NCBI RefSeq assembly: GCF_024435075.2
Contig: NZ_JAMZEG020000003.1
Span: 1-64,000, forward strand
Direction: 5' to 3'
Origin: Marinomonas maritima
GTDB lineage: Bacteria; Pseudomonadota; Gammaproteobacteria; Pseudomonadales; Marinomonadaceae
Length of the DNA stretch: 64,000 nt
Shown here: in pieces, positions 53,574 to 63,131 of the stretch
Numbering within the stretch: position 1 is the first letter of the stretch
Layout: every line of letters begins with the position of its first letter
The notes under the pieces: model-generated
Seen by the model: the letters and a program-made list of their open reading frames with translations, nothing else
What the model was told of the DNA's origin: nothing
The model's database searches: none
Translations under genes and position numbers: made by a program

Positions 53574-54755
53574 ATGTTAAAACGTATCATTCGCCAACCC
53601 GCCGTTGTATTACTTGGCTTTTTGTTACTAACATTAGGTGGCTGCCAATCAGGCGCATCATTTAAATCACTGACGTCCGTTGAGACCTTGTCAGAACAGA
53701 TAAAAAATGCTGATGGTGTTGACGATATAAAAGCCATCGCGAAACAAGCTAAAACCAGCCGAGACTTAATTAGAGCAGACATTAAAGCGATAAAAGCTTT
53801 GTACGCAGAGCTTGACCAGAAAGTGAATAAGAAATGGGGCAAAGACAATAGCGAACTGCCCGATAAGAAAAAATACGTAAAATACACCAACGACTACCAA
53901 GCCAGGACCATCGTTGATTTTGATAAAGGCACAGTACGAGTCGAAACACTCACCACAAACTCACCGCTTGATACCTTAAAACAAGCCGTCGCAACCACAC
54001 TACTAACAACAGCCGATCCAACCAAAACCGATATTTTTTCTAGCGACGCACCGAATACCGAAGGCGTGCCGTTTTTGTATCCTCAAGTCATGGACCACGA
54101 TGGCAAGCTTGTGCAATATCGCTGGCGAGCTGAGCGTTACTCAAATTACCTTGTGACTAACAAACTAAAAAAATCCAAATCAAACGGCAAAACCGTGTAC
54201 GCCGTTGAATTCAATCTTGTTGCACAGCACGAACACCTTCGCCAAGAGAAATACAGCGATTACGTCATCGCCGCCGCTAAACGCTACAACCTAGAACCCG
54301 CGCTTATTTATGGCATCATCGAAACCGAAAGTTCGTTTAACCCTTACGCCGTCAGCCCAGCAAACGCCTATGGTTTGATGCAAGTAGTGCCTTCCACTGC
54401 CGGCAAAGACGTGTACAACCTAGTGAAGAAAAAATCCGGCCAACCAACCAAAGAAGTGCTTTTCTCCCCTGCTAGCAACATCGATATCGGCAGCGCTTAT
54501 CTCTATATTTTGCAAACGCGCTATCTCGTCAAAGTCACCAATAAAACCAGCCAAGAATATTCTATGATCTCCGCCTACAATGGCGGCACAGGAAACGTAC
54601 TGAAAACATTCGACAGCAACAGAACAAGAGCGATGGACAGGCTAAACCAAACATCCGTAAGCAATGTTTATAAAAAACTCAGATACGACCATCCTCGATC
54701 TGAATCTCGGATGTACTTAGAAAAAGTCACAAAGGCGAAGAAGAACTATGAGTAG
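53574..54755 (+). CDS. mltC: membrane-bound lytic murein transglycosylase C
   Basis: Lipoprotein of 393 residues that cleaves peptidoglycan glycan strands. The lipobox is LTLGGC with the cysteine at residue 24. The N-terminal domain of about 190 residues is followed by the SLT domain. The catalytic Glu lies in GIIETESSFNPYAVSPANA, followed by YGLMQVVPSTAGKD and MISAYNGGTGNV. The ATG at 53574 follows AAGAG. A zinc-type regulator lies upstream on the same strand, but 154 bp of spacing argues for a separate promoter. Confidence 0.95.
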   Translation: MLKRIIRQPAVVLLGFLLLTLGGCQSGASFKSLTSVETLSEQIKNADGVDDIKAIAKQAKTSRDLIRADIKAIKALYAELDQKVNKKWGKDNSELPDKKKYVKYTNDYQARTIVDFDKGTVRVETLTTNSPLDTLKQAVATTLLTTADPTKTDIFSSDAPNTEGVPFLYPQVMDHDGKLVQYRWRAERYSNYLVTNKLKKSKSNGKTVYAVEFNLVAQHEHLRQEKYSDYVIAAAKRYNLEPALIYGIIETESSFNPYAVSPANAYGLMQVVPSTAGKDVYNLVKKKSGQPTKEVLFSPASNIDIGSAYLYILQTRYLVKVTNKTSQEYSMISAYNGGTGNVLKTFDSNRTRAMDRLNQTSVSNVYKKLRYDHPRSESRMYLEKVTKAKKNYE

Positions 54756-54803
54756 GAGTGGTTTTTTAATCTTCTAGATTAGGTTCTCAGTAAGTAATCG
54801 AAG

Positions 54804-54857
54804 AAAATGACATTCCTCCTCGAAACTACCGCCTACCTCGTTGGAATGTCATTTTTT
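54804..54857 (+). terminator. hairpin terminator after mltC
   Basis: AAAATGACATTCC paired with GGAATGTCATTTT around a 26-base loop, then TT. A 13-bp stem with T tail. Confidence 0.7.
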
Positions 54858-54924
54858 CTAGGGTTGCTAGCAGCAAAATTTCCATGCATAAGAGCCAACC
54901 ATTGAATTAAAATTGATTCTCGAG

Positions 54925-56262
54925 CTAAATTTCTTCTGGGAATACTATTTTTAAATCACTCATTTTTTGTGATTTTTCCCGCTGAGATATTATGTTCAAT
55001 GATTCTCGGAAATCTCTAGCTTCTGCAGTTTCAATAAACTCTGCTTCTGGTGAAATTTTCTTAACTTCACTTTCTATATCTATCAGACTTACATTGAAAA
55101 ACTCCTTTCTTGAGTTCACTAAATTAAGTCTTTGTTGATCAAACTTCTTGTGTAAGGAGTTTTCCAAGGCAGGAGCATCCTCAGAGTGAATCATAGCATG
55201 AACATCAAATACAAAAGGTACACTAGCATCCCCAAGCTCTTTAACTCTATCTAAAGGCTCTAAGCGTCGAGTCATACCTATTTTATAAACATTTCCCCCA
55301 AATGAACCAATATTAGAAATAATATAAACATGGCCTCGTTTAGTTTGTTCCGCCATAGACTTTGCTCGTTCAGACTTCTCATGAGCATCGCTTAACTCTT
55401 GATGTAACTTGGATATTTTTTCTTGAAGAGACTCAAGTTTAGTTCCAGTGGCCTTTTCGGCCTCTTCCTTAGCCTTCATTAAAAGTTTGTTATATTTTTC
55501 TTCCTCTTTAAAAGCTTTGTCTGCTTCTTGTTCAAACTTAGCCTCTTCTCGCATTTGGTGCTTAATTTCTTGTTGCTCTTCTTTTTCATGCTGTTTCTTT
55601 TCAGCATACTCGTAAGCTAAACGAAGCTCTTTTAGTTTTAGTAGAAAGTATTCATTCGAGATAATTATTGCACTTGATTGATTCAACTTGTTAATAGCGT
55701 CATAAGCTTTCTCGATTCGTTGTTCCATTCGATCAACGTTATTCCATCTTGTATTAGAAATAGCAGCATCACATTCATTATTAAATGCTCTTGCGGTCAA
55801 TCTAATCCCACGATTCGTCATTATTTTGCCTTTTGCTTTACTTCCTTCAACAGTCCACTCAGTAGTGCAAAAAATAGCTTTATCAGATGAAACTAATTCC
55901 TTTTGTTTTTTATTAACTGCTGAAATTGCATCTTTGTACTTCTCAGAAGTGCCAAAATCAAAGTGAGGTTTATAAAAACCTAATTCGGCAAGCTGTATCT
56001 CTTCATCATAGATTGCAGCTTCTTTAACTATTCTTTCAAATAAAATTCGTTTTTCTTTATAATTTTCTCGAAGCGACAATATATCTTGATCTATAGCGTC
56101 TTTTTCTTCTCTAGATTTTTCAACTTCTAGATCTACATCCAGAATTTTTGAATACTTTAGTTCTATTGCCCTAAGCCGGACTCTCAACTTAAAAGCAAAG
56201 TAAATTGTCGTAGCTAAAGCTAAAAATAGAATAAATATAACGACTAAAACTTGATCTTCCAT
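54925..56262 (-). CDS. DUF4041 and T5orf172 (GIY-YIG-like) protein
   Basis: Protein of 445 residues. An N-terminal membrane segment (VLVVIFILFLALATTIYF) leads to a long charged coiled coil. A DUF4041-like region (about 90-190, ELGFYKPHFDFGTSEKYKDA) and a second coiled coil follow. The C-terminal T5orf172/MUG113 domain (about 315-400) has HVYIISN, NVYKIGMTRRLEPLDRVKEL and ALENSLHKKF, holding the Tyr, Arg and Glu of a GIY-YIG-type site. Similar proteins are found on phages and in defence islands. The gene is clearly more AT-rich than its neighbours. The start is the ATG at 56262 with AAGGA upstream. Function unproven. Confidence 0.85.
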   Translation of the reverse strand: MEDQVLVVIFILFLALATTIYFAFKLRVRLRAIELKYSKILDVDLEVEKSREEKDAIDQDILSLRENYKEKRILFERIVKEAAIYDEEIQLAELGFYKPHFDFGTSEKYKDAISAVNKKQKELVSSDKAIFCTTEWTVEGSKAKGKIMTNRGIRLTARAFNNECDAAISNTRWNNVDRMEQRIEKAYDAINKLNQSSAIIISNEYFLLKLKELRLAYEYAEKKQHEKEEQQEIKHQMREEAKFEQEADKAFKEEEKYNKLLMKAKEEAEKATGTKLESLQEKISKLHQELSDAHEKSERAKSMAEQTKRGHVYIISNIGSFGGNVYKIGMTRRLEPLDRVKELGDASVPFVFDVHAMIHSEDAPALENSLHKKFDQQRLNLVNSRKEFFNVSLIDIESEVKKISPEAEFIETAEARDFRESLNIISQREKSQKMSDLKIVFPEEI

Positions 56263-56323
56263 AAACAAGTATCCTTCAAAAAATTAATTGATTATTCATA
56301 CTAAAGTACTTTATCTATTAAAA

Positions 56324-57097
56324 CTACGACTCAAAGCCTCTTGCTACAGCTACTGTCGCTTTAGAATTTTTAATCTTTTCTAAAACCAATTCGGGTTCTG
56401 AATCAACCGCCAACTTTGCGGCCAAAAGCGCGGCGGATTCGGCGACGCCGTAGACGCCGACGGTGTTGAATATGTAATCAGATTTAGTGCTAAGAAGTGG
56501 TTCCATTGGGGCGAGTTGTTGGGCGCTGTAGGTGTTGAAGTCCCAATCATATTTTGCAGCGAGGGCAATGAGGTTGGTTTCATCGGCTTTGATGTCGATG
56601 CTGTTTAAGGAGTGAATATCGTTTGGCGTTAAGCCTTTTTGCGCAAGGGCATCAAGCATGAGGCTTTCTAGGAATTCCAGTGGGCAGTTGCGTTCGCAGC
56701 CCATTCCCAAGGTATAAATAGGGTTCAGGTAAGGTTTCGCTGTGGTCATAACAAGTTGTGCGCCAAGGGATTTTGCCACTTGCGCGCCCCACTCGTTGGC
56801 GCCACCTTCATGACCTGATAACAGCGGGATGACAAATTTACCTTCTTCGTCCAAAACCAAGACTGGCGGGTCTTGATATTTGTCTTGAATCACCGGTGCG
56901 AGGGTTCGCATGACGATGCCTGTCGCACAAATAAACACCAACCAGTCGCCATTATTAAACGCCGTCTGTACGAACTGTGCAAAAGGTTTGGGTTTGTATT
57001 CAACTCTCACCTCAAGGTTATTCGCCTTAGGCCATTCAGCTTGTAAGCGTTCAGCAAGTTGTTTGCCTGCGGGGGTTAACGCGACAATGCGTATCAC
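56324..57097 (-). CDS. cbiG: short CbiG-like cobalamin biosynthesis protein
   Basis: Protein of 257 residues combining the CbiG N-terminal domain (NGDWLVFICATGIVMRTLAP and LLSGHEGGANEWG) with the C-terminal CobE-like domain (GMGCERNCPLEFLESLM, and SIDIKADETNLIALAAKYD). CbiG opens the ring-A lactone of cobalt-precorrin-5A, releasing acetaldehyde. Salmonella CbiG is about 350 residues; here the middle domain appears to be absent. It overlaps cobI by four bases and is the last gene of the operon. Confidence 0.88.
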   Translation of the reverse strand: MIRIVALTPAGKQLAERLQAEWPKANNLEVRVEYKPKPFAQFVQTAFNNGDWLVFICATGIVMRTLAPVIQDKYQDPPVLVLDEEGKFVIPLLSGHEGGANEWGAQVAKSLGAQLVMTTAKPYLNPIYTLGMGCERNCPLEFLESLMLDALAQKGLTPNDIHSLNSIDIKADETNLIALAAKYDWDFNTYSAQQLAPMEPLLSTKSDYIFNTVGVYGVAESAALLAAKLAVDSEPELVLEKIKNSKATVAVARGFES

Positions 57098-57834
57098 CGT
57101 GTGCCTCGCTCGCTTTTTGTCACCACAAACAAGGAAAAGTACGGGCCAGCTTTGTCTTCTAGGGTCGACACATCGCGTACGATGCGTTCGTTTTCACGAC
57201 CAATGTATTCTAGGTATTTGGCGTCTTGCATGCGGTTGGTTTTGCGCAGCGCCATGAGAATGCGAGGGCGAGCGCGCCCTGCTTTCATGATGACTACGCT
57301 GTCGTGCTGTTCCAAGGCGGTATCAATCTGCAAAGCAGAATGACGACCGCTGACCACGGCGAAAGATTCTTTTAGCACTGTGAGCGGATGATTTAACGCC
57401 GAAGACGCGGCATTAATAGACGATACGCCCGGCACCACTTGGCATTGAAAATCGCCTTCTAAGCGTTCTAATAAATACGCGAATGAACCAAAAAATAACG
57501 GATCACCTTCGCACAAAAACACTACGTCTTTGCCTTGTGCCAATTCGGCGGCGATGGCGTTTGCGCCATTGTCGTAGGCTTCATTTGCCAAAGAGCGATC
57601 CGTCGACATCGGCATCACAATGGCGATTTCATTTTGTACGTGCGTCACGCCAGCAAAGGCTTCACTGGCGATGGCTTTCGCTTGGGAGCCGCCTTCGTCG
57701 TTGGCAAGGTAACTCACCACGCTCGCGCGCTGGATCAAACGCAATGCTTTGAGTGTAATCAGTTCTGGATCACCAGGGCCTACGCCCACTCCAATGAATC
57801 GGCCTTTTTTTTGTAATGCTACAGAGGCATTCAT
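57094..57834 (-). CDS. cobI: precorrin-2 C20-methyltransferase
   Basis: SAM-dependent methyltransferase of 246 residues (CobI/CbiL). The tetrapyrrole methylase landmarks are GRFIGVGVGPGDPELITLKA near residue 12, VVFLCEGDPLFFGSFAYLLE near 103, and PGVSSINAASSALNHPL near 138. It methylates C20 of precorrin-2 or its cobalt form. Both ends overlap neighbours (ATGA overlaps with cbiG and cobL), so translation is coupled. Confidence 0.95.
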   Translation of the reverse strand: MNASVALQKKGRFIGVGVGPGDPELITLKALRLIQRASVVSYLANDEGGSQAKAIASEAFAGVTHVQNEIAIVMPMSTDRSLANEAYDNGANAIAAELAQGKDVVFLCEGDPLFFGSFAYLLERLEGDFQCQVVPGVSSINAASSALNHPLTVLKESFAVVSGRHSALQIDTALEQHDSVVIMKAGRARPRILMALRKTNRMQDAKYLEYIGRENERIVRDVSTLEDKAGPYFSLFVVTKSERGTR

Positions 57835-59162
57835 TGTGCGCTTTCCTTATCGTTTGTCTTAATCATATGTTCTGCAAAATGCTTTTTAAAATGGTGAAGC
57901 GTTACCGGTAAATTGGGTCGGAATAACCGCTGCCCCGCTAGGCGTTCGCCTTTGGCAATGGACACTTGTAGGCTTTGCTCTGTTGTGTCTTGTGCGCTTT
58001 CTCGCGCTTGAGCAAATTGCATTACCTGAAATTTAGTGTCTTCCGTCACCGCACTGACCATCAAACTGCCACCAACAGGTAACAAAGTCCAAATCTGCGC
58101 CATCAAGGCACTTAACTCTCCATCGCTGCCGCCAATGAATACTTTGTTTGCCACTCTATTCAGCCCATTATGCTGAGAAAGCAAATCCACCAGCACGTCG
58201 GGCGCTCGACCCGCGACGATAGATAGGTTTTGGATTACGCCAAAACGGTCTTGATTGGCCGCTAAGCAAGCCAGTCTTTCTGGATGATGTTCAATGGCGA
58301 TAATGTCGCTATGCGGATGCCAATACGCCATTTCGACGCTTACACCACCGCAACCCGCGCCAATGTCCCACACGATATCACCCTGTTCAATATTCATATA
58401 AGACAAGATCGCCAAGCGCACTTCTCGCTTCGTAATCATGCCCTTCCCGTCACCTTTGTCGGTGACAAAAGACGCATCGGGAATGCCCACAGCACTTGGA
58501 TAACATGATGTTTGCTGGCTGGTTTTCACCACAATGACATTAAGCGGATCACACTCTAATTCGGTTTTAACCAAGGTCTGGGCAACAAAGGAGCGAACTT
58601 TTTCCTGTTCGTAACCCAAGGTTTCACAAACGATGATCTCGCTTTGATCCAAACCCGCTTGCACGCACTCTTGAGCAATGTGTTTCGGTTGGCTGTATTG
58701 ATCGGTCAATAACACTAAAGTTTTATTCGATTGTAAATGACGACGCAAATTCGACAAGGGACGACCATGAAGGCTGACCACATTCACGTCTTGTAAGGAC
58801 AACCCCAAACGATGACACGCCACTTGAATGCTGGAGACATTCGGATAAAACATCAGGTTTTCGGGTGAAAAAGTACGCATTAACCAAGCGCCAATCCCGT
58901 AATACAAAGGATCGCCCGACGCCAACACCACCACCTGTGTTACGCCTTCGGTTTGCCACGTCGCAAAATCACTTTCTAGCTGCTTGAACTTGGGCAAATC
59001 ACAACGCTGAGCCTTGTGGGAATACGCCGCAATGGTGTCATGTTGACGAGGCGAACCCAGCACGATGTCTTGCTCAGATAAGCTCGCCAATGCCGCTTGC
59101 GCAGATGCATCGAGGTTCGCGAGCTCGTTCACACCAAGGCCGATCACATGAATTCTAGTCAT
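57831..59162 (-). CDS. cobL: precorrin-6Y C5,15-methyltransferase (decarboxylating)
   Basis: Fused methyltransferase of 443 residues (CobL/CbiET type) that methylates C5 and C15 and removes the C12 carboxylate. The N-terminal CbiE part has HVIGLGVNEL and ASGDPLYYGIGAWLM. The C-terminal CbiT part starts near residue 235 with DKGDGKGMITKREVRLAILS and DIGAGCGGVSVEMAYWHPHS, the SAM-binding loop. It starts one base before the cobH stop (TAATG) and overlaps cobI by four bases. Confidence 0.95.
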   Translation of the reverse strand: MTRIHVIGLGVNELANLDASAQAALASLSEQDIVLGSPRQHDTIAAYSHKAQRCDLPKFKQLESDFATWQTEGVTQVVVLASGDPLYYGIGAWLMRTFSPENLMFYPNVSSIQVACHRLGLSLQDVNVVSLHGRPLSNLRRHLQSNKTLVLLTDQYSQPKHIAQECVQAGLDQSEIIVCETLGYEQEKVRSFVAQTLVKTELECDPLNVIVVKTSQQTSCYPSAVGIPDASFVTDKGDGKGMITKREVRLAILSYMNIEQGDIVWDIGAGCGGVSVEMAYWHPHSDIIAIEHHPERLACLAANQDRFGVIQNLSIVAGRAPDVLVDLLSQHNGLNRVANKVFIGGSDGELSALMAQIWTLLPVGGSLMVSAVTEDTKFQVMQFAQARESAQDTTEQSLQVSIAKGERLAGQRLFRPNLPVTLHHFKKHFAEHMIKTNDKESAQ

Positions 59163-59815
59163 TAATAATACTCGCCCAAATTGCAGCGTAACAAAGCATT
59201 ACAGCTGGCCGAGGTGACCGCGCTGCCGCCCATGCGACCCAGCAAGGTAATGCATTCAATGCCCAGCTTTTCGTGCGCTTGCCAAAGAGCGTCTTTCGAT
59301 TCTGCCGCGCCGACAAACCCGACTGGCATACCGATAATCAACGCGGGCTTAGGCGCGCCGTTTGCGATCATTTCCAATAAGCGAAACAAGGCCGTTGGTG
59401 CATTACCGATTAACACCACGCTGCCAGCAAGGTCGTCTTGCCACAAACTCAGCGCGGCCATAGAACGTGTGTCGCCTTTGCTTTTAGCTAACTCAGCGGT
59501 GCGTGGATCGTTTAAAAAACACAAAGGTTCACGCGTAATCATACGCTTGGTCACGCCTTGTTTGACCATTTCCACATCACACAAAATCGCACAGCGGTTC
59601 GCTAATGCGTCACGTCCGGCTTGGGTGGCATTGGCGCTAAATCGCACTTGCTCGGCCACATCAGGCAAGCCAAGGCTGTGCACCACGCGCATTACCACTT
59701 GTTGCTGGTCTTGGCTCAAGCCCGACAAGTCAGTGAGTTCGCGGATTTGTCTAAAACTGTCGTGCTCAATGGCTTGTGGATTGTTTTCGTATTTATAGTC
59801 GTCTGAAGGAGTCAC
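59162..59815 (-). CDS. cobH: precorrin-8X methylmutase
   Basis: Moves the C11 methyl to C12, forming hydrogenobyrinate or cobyrinate. It has 217 residues. The catalytic histidine is His46 in VMRVVHSLGLPD, and GMPVGFVGAAESKDAL near residue 170 is a family hallmark. The product strand ends with NALLRCNLGEYY. Overlaps with cobK and cobL show translational coupling. Confidence 0.96.
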   Translation of the reverse strand: MTPSDDYKYENNPQAIEHDSFRQIRELTDLSGLSQDQQQVVMRVVHSLGLPDVAEQVRFSANATQAGRDALANRCAILCDVEMVKQGVTKRMITREPLCFLNDPRTAELAKSKGDTRSMAALSLWQDDLAGSVVLIGNAPTALFRLLEMIANGAPKPALIIGMPVGFVGAAESKDALWQAHEKLGIECITLLGRMGGSAVTSASCNALLRCNLGEYY

Positions 59816-60594
59816 TGTTGGCTGTCTTTTTGTTGATTCTTAGAATGAGTATTGCCCCACGCAGCTAAACAGGCTTGTAGGCAATCTTGTATGTCGCTGA
59901 ATTCTCGATCGGCGGCTGGCAATGTTGGTCGGCTGTGCAGTAAAACGGGAATCGATAATTCTCGTGCCGCTTCCAGTTTTGAGTAGGTTGCACTACCGCC
60001 GCTGTTTTTACTGACGATGACATCAATGCCTTGCTCACTTAATAAGTGCCGTTCGTCTGCTAGCGTAAAAGGTCCAATGGCTTTTATCCAATCAATGTTA
60101 TCTGGCAATGCAAATTTGGGCTCGACGGCCGTTCGCCAAACCATTCGTTCCACACTCGGCCGCTGTAAAATTCGTGTTAGTAAGACTTCACTCATCTGGC
60201 CTGCGCTTAATAGTGGCACATGAAAACCATCCAATTGCGCCAATAAGTCATCGTCTGTCTGATAGTTTCTCCACACATCACCGTCTTTTTGCTGCCAAGC
60301 AGGCCGATGAAAACGCCAGCAAGGAATACCGACAACACGTGCCGTATCCACCGCTTTACTGCTCATGGTTTGCGCGTAAGGGTGAGTGACATCCAGAATC
60401 GCACCAATCTGGTTATCCCGTAAGTAATTTGCCAAACCACCAAATTGCGTAAAGCCACCGACAACAAGCTGACAATCGACTTTTGGTACGCGAACCAAAC
60501 CCGCTAGGCTATAGGTGACGCTTAGCCCATTTTTATGAAGTGCGTCAGCTAAGCGACGGCCATCCGCAGTGCCGCCAAGCAATAGAATTTTCAT
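59812..60594 (-). CDS. cobK: precorrin-6A reductase
   Basis: NADPH-dependent reductase of 260 residues (CobK/CbiJ). The N-terminus KILLLGGTADGRRLADALHK is the nucleotide-binding segment; AILDVTHPYAQTMS and SKNSGGSATYSKLEAARELS are conserved. It overlaps cbiD and cobH by four bases each. The step is shared by both cobalamin routes, so it does not itself show which is used. Confidence 0.95.
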   Translation of the reverse strand: MKILLLGGTADGRRLADALHKNGLSVTYSLAGLVRVPKVDCQLVVGGFTQFGGLANYLRDNQIGAILDVTHPYAQTMSSKAVDTARVVGIPCWRFHRPAWQQKDGDVWRNYQTDDDLLAQLDGFHVPLLSAGQMSEVLLTRILQRPSVERMVWRTAVEPKFALPDNIDWIKAIGPFTLADERHLLSEQGIDVIVSKNSGGSATYSKLEAARELSIPVLLHSRPTLPAADREFSDIQDCLQACLAAWGNTHSKNQQKDSQQ

Positions 60595-61748
60595 GGTGTT
60601 TCACCCTTGCTGGCTATATTACTGTCTACCGCTTTACCGACAAATTGACCTTTGCGATCAATCGCCCAGACTTCCAATGCCATGTGTTCAGGAATGTATT
60701 TTCGAGCAAAGATTAATGCTTGCTGGCAAATGGCATCGGCGAGCGCTAAGCCTGCCGAAGAGGCAAAAGACAAGGCTTCCACGCTGGTGTTGGCGTTTAT
60801 CATACGCTCTTGCAACTCTTGATCTGCGCCTAAGGTCGCGGCAAGCTCTACCAAGGCACCAAGATCGATGCTCGACACTCGGCTATTCAAGTCCATATTG
60901 CCTTGTGCCAATTTACTGATTTTACCGAAACCACCGCAAATACTGAGTTTGGTTAATTGAGTCGCGTTCCTTAACTGAACTGAACCATCTTGTTCAACTT
61001 TTTTAATGTGCTTTAACACGGCGCCGACAAAGTCACCCATTTCAATGAGTGCCATGTCATCCAGCTGATAATAATCTTTTATCGCGTCTTCACTGGCGTT
61101 GCCTGTGGTCGCAGCAATGTGCGAAATGCCATTAGCTCGCGCGACATCAATGCCTTGATGAATCGATGCGATATACGCCGCGCAGGAAAATGGCCGCACA
61201 ATGCCCGTGGTACCTAAAATCGATAAACCACCCAAAATACCCAATCGAGGGTTCATGGTTTTTTGCGCGATCTGCTCACCATTGATCACGCCAACCGAAA
61301 CGTTAAATCCACCTTGGTACTGATAAGTTTGCGCGAAACCTTCTAAATGCTCCGTCATCATTTTACGCGGAACAGGATTGATCGCTGGTTCGCCCACATC
61401 AAGCAATAAGCCAGTGCGAGTCACCGTGCCAACCCCTTGCGCCGCATGAAAACGCACACCTTTTTCTGGTGCGAGGCGAAGCTCGACAAATAAGGTCGCA
61501 CCATGAGTCGCGTCAGGGTCGTCTCCTGCGTCTTTGATGGTGGTCGTTTTAAAACCACTCTCAATCGCTTGATATTCAATAATGGGCAAATCGACTTGTT
61601 TGCCTTTGGGTAAGGTGACACTGACCGTGGCGTCTTGTTTCTGGGCAAAAAGTGCTTGCGCCGCGGCCACGCAACAGGCTGTCGCGCAGGTTCCAGTGGT
61701 TAAACCGGTTCTAAGAGCCGCGGGAGCTTCAGCACTTTCAGGCCACAT
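60591..61748 (-). CDS. cbiD: cobalt-precorrin-5B C1-methyltransferase CbiD
   Basis: Protein of 385 residues that methylates C1. The N-terminus LRTGLTTGTCATACCVAAAQ is the family hallmark, with SILGTTGIVRPFSCAAYIAS and ATTGNASEDAI further on. CbiD belongs to the anaerobic route, where alphaproteobacteria use CobF. Many gammaproteobacteria have CbiD with an aerobic-type chelatase. It starts 6 bp after cbiA ends and overlaps cobK by four bases. Confidence 0.96.
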   Translation of the reverse strand: MWPESAEAPAALRTGLTTGTCATACCVAAAQALFAQKQDATVSVTLPKGKQVDLPIIEYQAIESGFKTTTIKDAGDDPDATHGATLFVELRLAPEKGVRFHAAQGVGTVTRTGLLLDVGEPAINPVPRKMMTEHLEGFAQTYQYQGGFNVSVGVINGEQIAQKTMNPRLGILGGLSILGTTGIVRPFSCAAYIASIHQGIDVARANGISHIAATTGNASEDAIKDYYQLDDMALIEMGDFVGAVLKHIKKVEQDGSVQLRNATQLTKLSICGGFGKISKLAQGNMDLNSRVSSIDLGALVELAATLGADQELQERMINANTSVEALSFASSAGLALADAICQQALIFARKYIPEHMALEVWAIDRKGQFVGKAVDSNIASKGETP

Positions 61749-61754
61749 AATGCG

Positions 61755-63110
61755 CTAGCCCTGCTGATCCGCTAAAAAAAGCTTAGCGGTCGCATTAAGA
61801 TTAGAAGGAAAAAACAAATGCAAGTAACTGGCGGTTAAGCCTTTTTGCTGATAAATCGCTTCACCCGGCGCGGGATGTCGTTGACGTCGACCATAACCGA
61901 CAGGTTCTGGTGTGTTGGCGCTACGAGACCGATGATGTGCGTGCCCACGGATGTCGCCTTGAGGAATCACCGCCGTTTGCATGCCTTGGCAACCACGTTT
62001 GCCGCGCATCGCACCTTGTCCTTCTAGGATGCCGAGCATCGGGTAACAGTCGTCGTTCAAATCGGTTAACTCGTTCAAGCTGTACAGCATACCGCCGCAT
62101 TCGGCCAAAATGCCTTTGCCTGTTTGATAAAACGCATGAATGGCTTGGCGCATGGCGGTGTTGTCCGACAAGGCTTTGGCGTGCAATTCTGGGTAACCAC
62201 CCGGCAGCCAAAGCGCATCGGCTTCGGGTAATACTTGATCTTTTAAGGGCGAGAAAAACACGACTTTTGCGCCCATGCTTTGCAACGAAATAAGGTTCGC
62301 ATCGTAAATAAAACTGAACGCTGCGTCTTTAGCAACGGCGATGACTTTGCCCGCTAAGCGTTGCTCGATGGTTTGTTCTGCATCGGTTTGATTGTTCACA
62401 GAGACTTTTTTATTAATAGAATAAAACGCAACGGCTTTTGGTAGTTCTAATAAGCCCGTGTCTTGGGTTTCTTTTAACCATTCGACCGCCGCTTCAAAAC
62501 GAACTTCTAACTCGTCTTTCACTTCGTCCGCTTGCACTAACCCTAAATGCCGTTCAGGCAAGGTAATCGTTTCGTCGCGCTTTAAGGTTGCCAATAACGG
62601 TAGATTTTCTGGCAACGCATCGCGGATCAATTCTGCGTGACGCTCGCTTCCGCAACGGTTAGCAATAAGCCCCGCGACGTGCACATCGTCACGAAAATTC
62701 GCCAAACCTGTCGCTAACGCGGCGGCGGTTTGCGCCATGCCTTTTACGTCCATGACAATCGCCATAGGAATACCAAAACGAGCAGCAAGGTCGGCGCTGG
62801 AAGGATCGCCATCAAACATGCCCATTGCGCCTTCGATTAGAATCAAATCCGCTACTTGTGCCGCTTGGAATAATTTGTCTTGGCAATAATCTTCACCTGC
62901 CATCCAGATATCGAGTTGCTCCACTGGCTGCTTAGACGCTTGCGCGAGAATTTGCGGGTCTAGGTAATCAGGGCCGGTTTTAAACACTCGAACCACTTTC
63001 CCTTGGTTAGTAAAATAACGCGCCAACGCAGCCGTAATAGTGGTTTTACCCTGATTTGACGCGGGCGCCGTCAAAAACAACGCAGGACAATGAACAACAG
63101 AAGCAGTCAT
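61755..63110 (-). CDS. cobB: cobyrinate a,c-diamide synthase
   Basis: Glutamine amidotransferase of 451 residues (CobB/CbiA) that amidates the a and c side chains. The N-terminal ATPase has APASNQGKTTITAALARY near residue 15 and LILIEGAMGMFDGD near 95. The C-terminal glutaminase domain has ILAECGGMLYSLNEL, with the catalytic cysteine, and the family GHAHHRS region. It is the second visible gene of the operon, 21 bp after the VWA gene. Confidence 0.95.
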   Translation of the reverse strand: MTASVVHCPALFLTAPASNQGKTTITAALARYFTNQGKVVRVFKTGPDYLDPQILAQASKQPVEQLDIWMAGEDYCQDKLFQAAQVADLILIEGAMGMFDGDPSSADLAARFGIPMAIVMDVKGMAQTAAALATGLANFRDDVHVAGLIANRCGSERHAELIRDALPENLPLLATLKRDETITLPERHLGLVQADEVKDELEVRFEAAVEWLKETQDTGLLELPKAVAFYSINKKVSVNNQTDAEQTIEQRLAGKVIAVAKDAAFSFIYDANLISLQSMGAKVVFFSPLKDQVLPEADALWLPGGYPELHAKALSDNTAMRQAIHAFYQTGKGILAECGGMLYSLNELTDLNDDCYPMLGILEGQGAMRGKRGCQGMQTAVIPQGDIRGHAHHRSRSANTPEPVGYGRRQRHPAPGEAIYQQKGLTASYLHLFFPSNLNATAKLFLADQQG

Positions 63111-63131
63111 AAAGCAGTCTCTAAAAAGTAT

